NCBI GenBank assembly: GCA_900549555.1
Contig: UROO01000018.1
Location: 1-27,280, forward strand
Origin: an uncultured Collinsella sp.
GTDB lineage: Bacteria > Actinomycetota > Coriobacteriia > Coriobacteriales > Coriobacteriaceae
DNA length: 27,280 bases
Reading direction: 5' to 3'
Shown: positions 25,492 through 27,280 of the stretch, piece by piece
Numbering within the stretch: position 1 is the stretch's first letter
How the letters are laid out: each line of letters starts with the position of its first letter
Notes under the pieces: generated by a model
What the model was told of the DNA's origin: nothing
What the model saw: the letters and a program-made list of their open reading frames with translations, nothing else
Databases searched by the model: none
Program-made: the position numbers and the translations under genes

Positions 25492-25827
25492 ATGAAGTAC
25501 TTCGAAATAGGCCAGCGGATTAGGCGCTATCGCAAGGCATGCGGTCTGTCGCAGGAGGCGCTGGCGGGAAGGGTCGGCATCTCCGTCACGCATATGAGCC
25601 ATATCGAGACCGGAAACACGAAGCTGAGCCTGCCCGTGCTGGCGAAAATTGCCGACGAGCTTTCAGTTGGGGTAGACGCGCTTTTGTCGGACGTGCCGAA
25701 ACCCGACAAGGCCGCGCTTTCGGCGGAAGTACAGGAGATACTGGACTCGTTCGAGGCGGACGAGCTGCCCGTGGCAGTTGAGGTGCTGCGCGCGCTAAGG
25801 GACGGGTTGGCGAAGCGCAGGGGCTAG
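25492..25827 (+). CDS. XRE-family transcriptional regulator
   Basis: A 111-residue protein. ATG 25492 is chosen because the Cro/CI domain begins right after it; in-frame ATGs at 25468 and 25477 are possible and no start has a strong ribosome site. Residues about 7-62 form the five-helix DNA-binding domain (IRRYRKACGLSQEALAGRVG, then THMSHIETG and LAKIADELSV). The C-terminal 40 residues are acidic helix, probably for dimerisation. It is divergent from the two lipoprotein genes and shares their control region, so it most likely represses itself or them. It is the last gene before the element's right end. Confidence 0.93.
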   Translation: MKYFEIGQRIRRYRKACGLSQEALAGRVGISVTHMSHIETGNTKLSLPVLAKIADELSVGVDALLSDVPKPDKAALSAEVQEILDSFEADELPVAVEVLRALRDGLAKRRG

Positions 25828-25843
25828 CATCGCTTTCGGACGA

Positions 25844-25865
25844 TACCTATTACCATACTTATTAC
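25844..25865 (+). promoter_or_regulatory. Candidate integrase arm sites, right end
   Basis: TACCTATTAC (25844-25853) and TACTTATTAC (25856-25865) repeat at a 12-bp pitch, in the same orientation as the pair at the left end of the element (16507-16528). They lie 71 bp inside the right tRNA fragment. Confidence 0.6.
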
Positions 25866-25888
25866 CTTGGCTGTTCCGGGTGCTTGAC

Positions 25889-25925
25889 AAAAGAAAACCT
25901 CCTAGCTGATTTCCCAGCTAGGAGG
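25889..25925 (-). terminator. Terminator behind the right tRNA-Met fragment
   Basis: Perfect 11-bp stem CCTCCTAGCTG / CAGCTAGGAGG (25898-25925, loop of six), followed on the minus strand by TTTTCTTTT. It lies 10 bp past the CCA end of the tRNA fragment. It is element-derived and different in sequence from the one behind the left fragment. Confidence 0.92.
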
Positions 25926-25935
25926 GTAAATTCAT

Positions 25936-25980
25936 GGTCGCGGGGGCAGGATTTGAACCTACGACCTCCGGGTTATGAGG
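25936..25980 (-). other. Right attachment site: tRNA-Met 3' fragment including anticodon CAT
   Basis: On the minus strand this reads CTCATAA (anticodon loop with CAT), CCCGG, the variable loop, T arm, acceptor strand, discriminator A and CCA. The bases that should form the 5' half of the anticodon stem are replaced by unrelated sequence, so the tRNA is cut at the anticodon loop. Three G-C-type pairs at the stem end (CCC) and overall likeness to known sequences suggest an initiator-type tRNA-Met. It is the shared junction between the two elements. Confidence 0.9.
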
Positions 25981-26063
25981 GCGGGGCGGTTCTTTCTCTA
26001 TAGAACCTATTATTCGTTTACGCAGGTAAATAGCTGTATCATGCATTTATTATCGAGCATTTT

Positions 26064-26085
26064 TATCTGCTCATTATCTGCTCAT
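26064..26085 (+). repeat. 11-bp tandem repeat, candidate arm site of the second integrase
   Basis: TATCTGCTCAT occurs twice head to tail. It lies 90 bp from the tRNA fragment and 150 bp from the integrase stop, in the position where arm-type sites are expected. The rest of 25981-26237 is AT-rich with no gene seen. Confidence 0.6.
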
Positions 26086-26237
26086 GTCATCATTCTGAGC
26101 ATATTCTGATCAGATTCCGCCGCCATATTTGAACATATTTAATATCACCCCTGATGATTAACAAACAACCAATACTCAAGTCTGCAAATGACACCTATGA
26201 CGGAAATGACAGTTTCAATGGGATACGCCCACTGCCG

Positions 26238-27254
26238 TCACAATTTCGAGGTTTTGGCGATGAACAGGCCCTTGCCACACGAGTCGCCCGCTTTTGCTTC
26301 GATTGGCCCGGCGGGGTTGTTCCAGCAGGCACCACGATCGGCGTCTAGAGGAGATACGCCCCAGTAAGCGCAGTTGTAGCATTTTCTAGCACCGTCATTA
26401 GGCTGCAAGATATCACCGAGTTCGTTAGCCGCCCTCCGCTGCCACTCATCGTTTGTATGAGTGTAGATATCGAAGGCCTGGTCGTTCTTGTGACCGCTCA
26501 TGCTCTTCGCGGTCCGCCGGTCCACTCCGCAGTCACGGCTCAACAAGGTCACGTACGTATGCCTGAACCCGTGAAACTCGAAGTCGTCGGGTATCGGATA
26601 CTCAAGCCTAGCCGAATCAAACCAACGCGTGAATGACCGCTGAAGGATGTGTTTTGCGTTTCTGCTGTTCACGATGGGCGCGTCTTCGCTCCAGCGAAGA
26701 CCGAGGTTGTCCGAGTAAATGCACTTCTGGATCTTCTGCCACTCATCGAGAACCGGTATGAGCGGCATTGGGACAGGGACCCTCCTGTTGTCTTCGTTCT
26801 TCGTCGACTTGTACGTCTGCTTCTCTTTGTTCAGCGCTTTAGTTACAGACAGCACCCCGCCTTTATAATCTTGCCAGGTCAACGCGAGCATCTCTGAAAG
26901 CCTAAGCCCGCAGTTCAGCGCGAGTAGCACGCCAATGGCATGCGCCTCCGGAGGACGGCTCGTTATGTAGTTGAATAGCGCCTGGGCTTGAAATAAAGTG
27001 AGCGCAACCTTCTCCTTGGTATCCCTTTTGGGAGCGTCAATCGAATCACAGGGGTTCTTGTCGATGTAGCCCCGCTCGACGGCGTCCTTGAGCAGTTGCC
27101 GAAGAAACGCATGGCTTTTCTCAATCGTCGTCCCGGAGTAAACCCTGCCGGCAAGGTTATCGTCCCCCGGACTTCCCATGCAGGCGTATGCCTCATCGAT
27201 GACGAAGGGCGTCACCCGCCTCAGTGGCAGATCGCCAAGGTACGGCCGGAGTCT
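26238..27254 (-). CDS. int: Tyrosine integrase of the second element, 5' end missing
   Basis: The C-terminal 338 residues of a recombinase. Catalytic residues are visible: Arg in CGLRLSEM, Lys in STKNEDNRR, His-x-x-Arg in HGFRH, His in SGHKN and Tyr in DIYTHT. The core-binding domain is present in part (LKDAVERGYIDKNPCDSI). A C-terminal tail of about 50 residues carries four Cys in the pattern C-x2-C-x14-C-x15-C, probably a zinc-binding module, which is unusual for this family. An apparent ATG at 27269 lies inside adapter sequence and is an artefact; genomic sequence starts at 27254, so the true N-terminus is unknown. It differs clearly from the first element's integrase but targets the same tRNA. 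Confidence 0.93.
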   Translation of the reverse strand, partial: RLRPYLGDLPLRRVTPFVIDEAYACMGSPGDDNLAGRVYSGTTIEKSHAFLRQLLKDAVERGYIDKNPCDSIDAPKRDTKEKVALTLFQAQALFNYITSRPPEAHAIGVLLALNCGLRLSEMLALTWQDYKGGVLSVTKALNKEKQTYKSTKNEDNRRVPVPMPLIPVLDEWQKIQKCIYSDNLGLRWSEDAPIVNSRNAKHILQRSFTRWFDSARLEYPIPDDFEFHGFRHTYVTLLSRDCGVDRRTAKSMSGHKNDQAFDIYTHTNDEWQRRAANELGDILQPNDGARKCYNCAYWGVSPLDADRGACWNNPAGPIEAKAGDSCGKGLFIAKTSKL

Positions 27255-27280
27255 CTGTCTCTTATACACATCTCCGAGCC
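27255..27280. other. Illumina Nextera adapter at contig end
   Basis: The last 26 bases begin CTGTCTCTTATACACATCT (the Tn5 mosaic end used in Nextera kits) and continue with the known read-through adapter. Translated on the minus strand it gives the familiar MYKRQ artefact. It is not biological sequence. Confidence 0.97.

Larger units (their letters stand above)
16349..25973. mobile_element. Integrative element in tRNA-Met, replicating, no transfer genes seen
   Basis: About 9.6 kb bounded by 38-bp direct repeats of a tRNA-Met 3' end. Contents in order: tyrosine integrase, excisionase-like HTH gene, a 930-bp control region, SF3-helicase replication gene, repeat-boxed SAP-domain gene, hairpin cluster, two small unknown genes, two lipoprotein genes, and an XRE regulator. 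No relaxase, coupling protein, secretion ATPase, capsid, portal or terminase gene is visible. It could be an integrative mobilizable element using another element's transfer machinery, a phage satellite, or an integrated plasmid. The pair of direct repeats near each end supports intact ends. Confidence 0.85.
25936..27254. mobile_element. Second integrative element, left end only
   Basis: A second tyrosine integrase gene faces the tRNA-Met fragment at 25936, with 264 bp of non-coding DNA in between that contains an 11-bp tandem repeat. The element runs off the contig. Its far end should carry another tRNA-Met copy, probably the intact gene. Confidence 0.75.

Overview
The window looks like a GC-rich gut actinobacterium, most probably a Collinsella-type member of the Coriobacteriia. 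That placement is an inference from gene style (GLUG-type surface giant, multi-domain flavin reductase, actinobacterial codon use); no search was run. The right end is a raw contig end: the last 26 bases (27255-27280) are Illumina Nextera adapter sequence, not genome.

Left third (1-11861, all minus strand): a four-gene operon for the cell surface. Three single-pass membrane-anchored proteins, read from right to left, are followed by one giant exported protein. The giant is open without a stop over all 8927 bases to the left edge (about 2975 codons) and carries some two dozen GLUG-like G-G-[LIVFAY]-[IVLFA]-G repeats. The three anchored proteins are unrelated in length but share a motif just outside the membrane helix (aromatic-F, then V/L-S-x-x-G, or a close variant) that resembles the membrane-proximal part of TasA/SipW-dependent fibre proteins.

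Middle (12145-16339, chromosomal): a DUF4143-type AAA ATPase preceded by five 12-bp repeats at an exact 23-bp pitch; a 676-residue old-yellow-enzyme/2,4-dienoyl-CoA-reductase-like FeS flavoenzyme; and a 380-bp intergenic array of five inverted-repeat units at an 80-81-bp pitch.

Right part (16349-25973): an integrated mobile element in the 3' end of a tRNA-Met gene. It is bounded by 38-bp identical tRNA fragments and carries a tyrosine integrase, an excisionase-like HTH protein, an SF3 helicase replication protein, a SAP-domain gene boxed between 58-bp direct repeats, a run of very strong hairpins including a three-way junction (possible oriT or structured RNA), two small unknown proteins, two secreted lipoproteins and a divergent XRE regulator. 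No relaxase, conjugation or capsid gene is visible, so it is best described as a replicating, probably mobilizable integrative element or satellite. A second element (25936 to the contig end) begins at the same tRNA fragment with a different tyrosine integrase, so two elements sit in tandem at one tRNA. The intact tRNA-Met should lie to the right, beyond the contig end.
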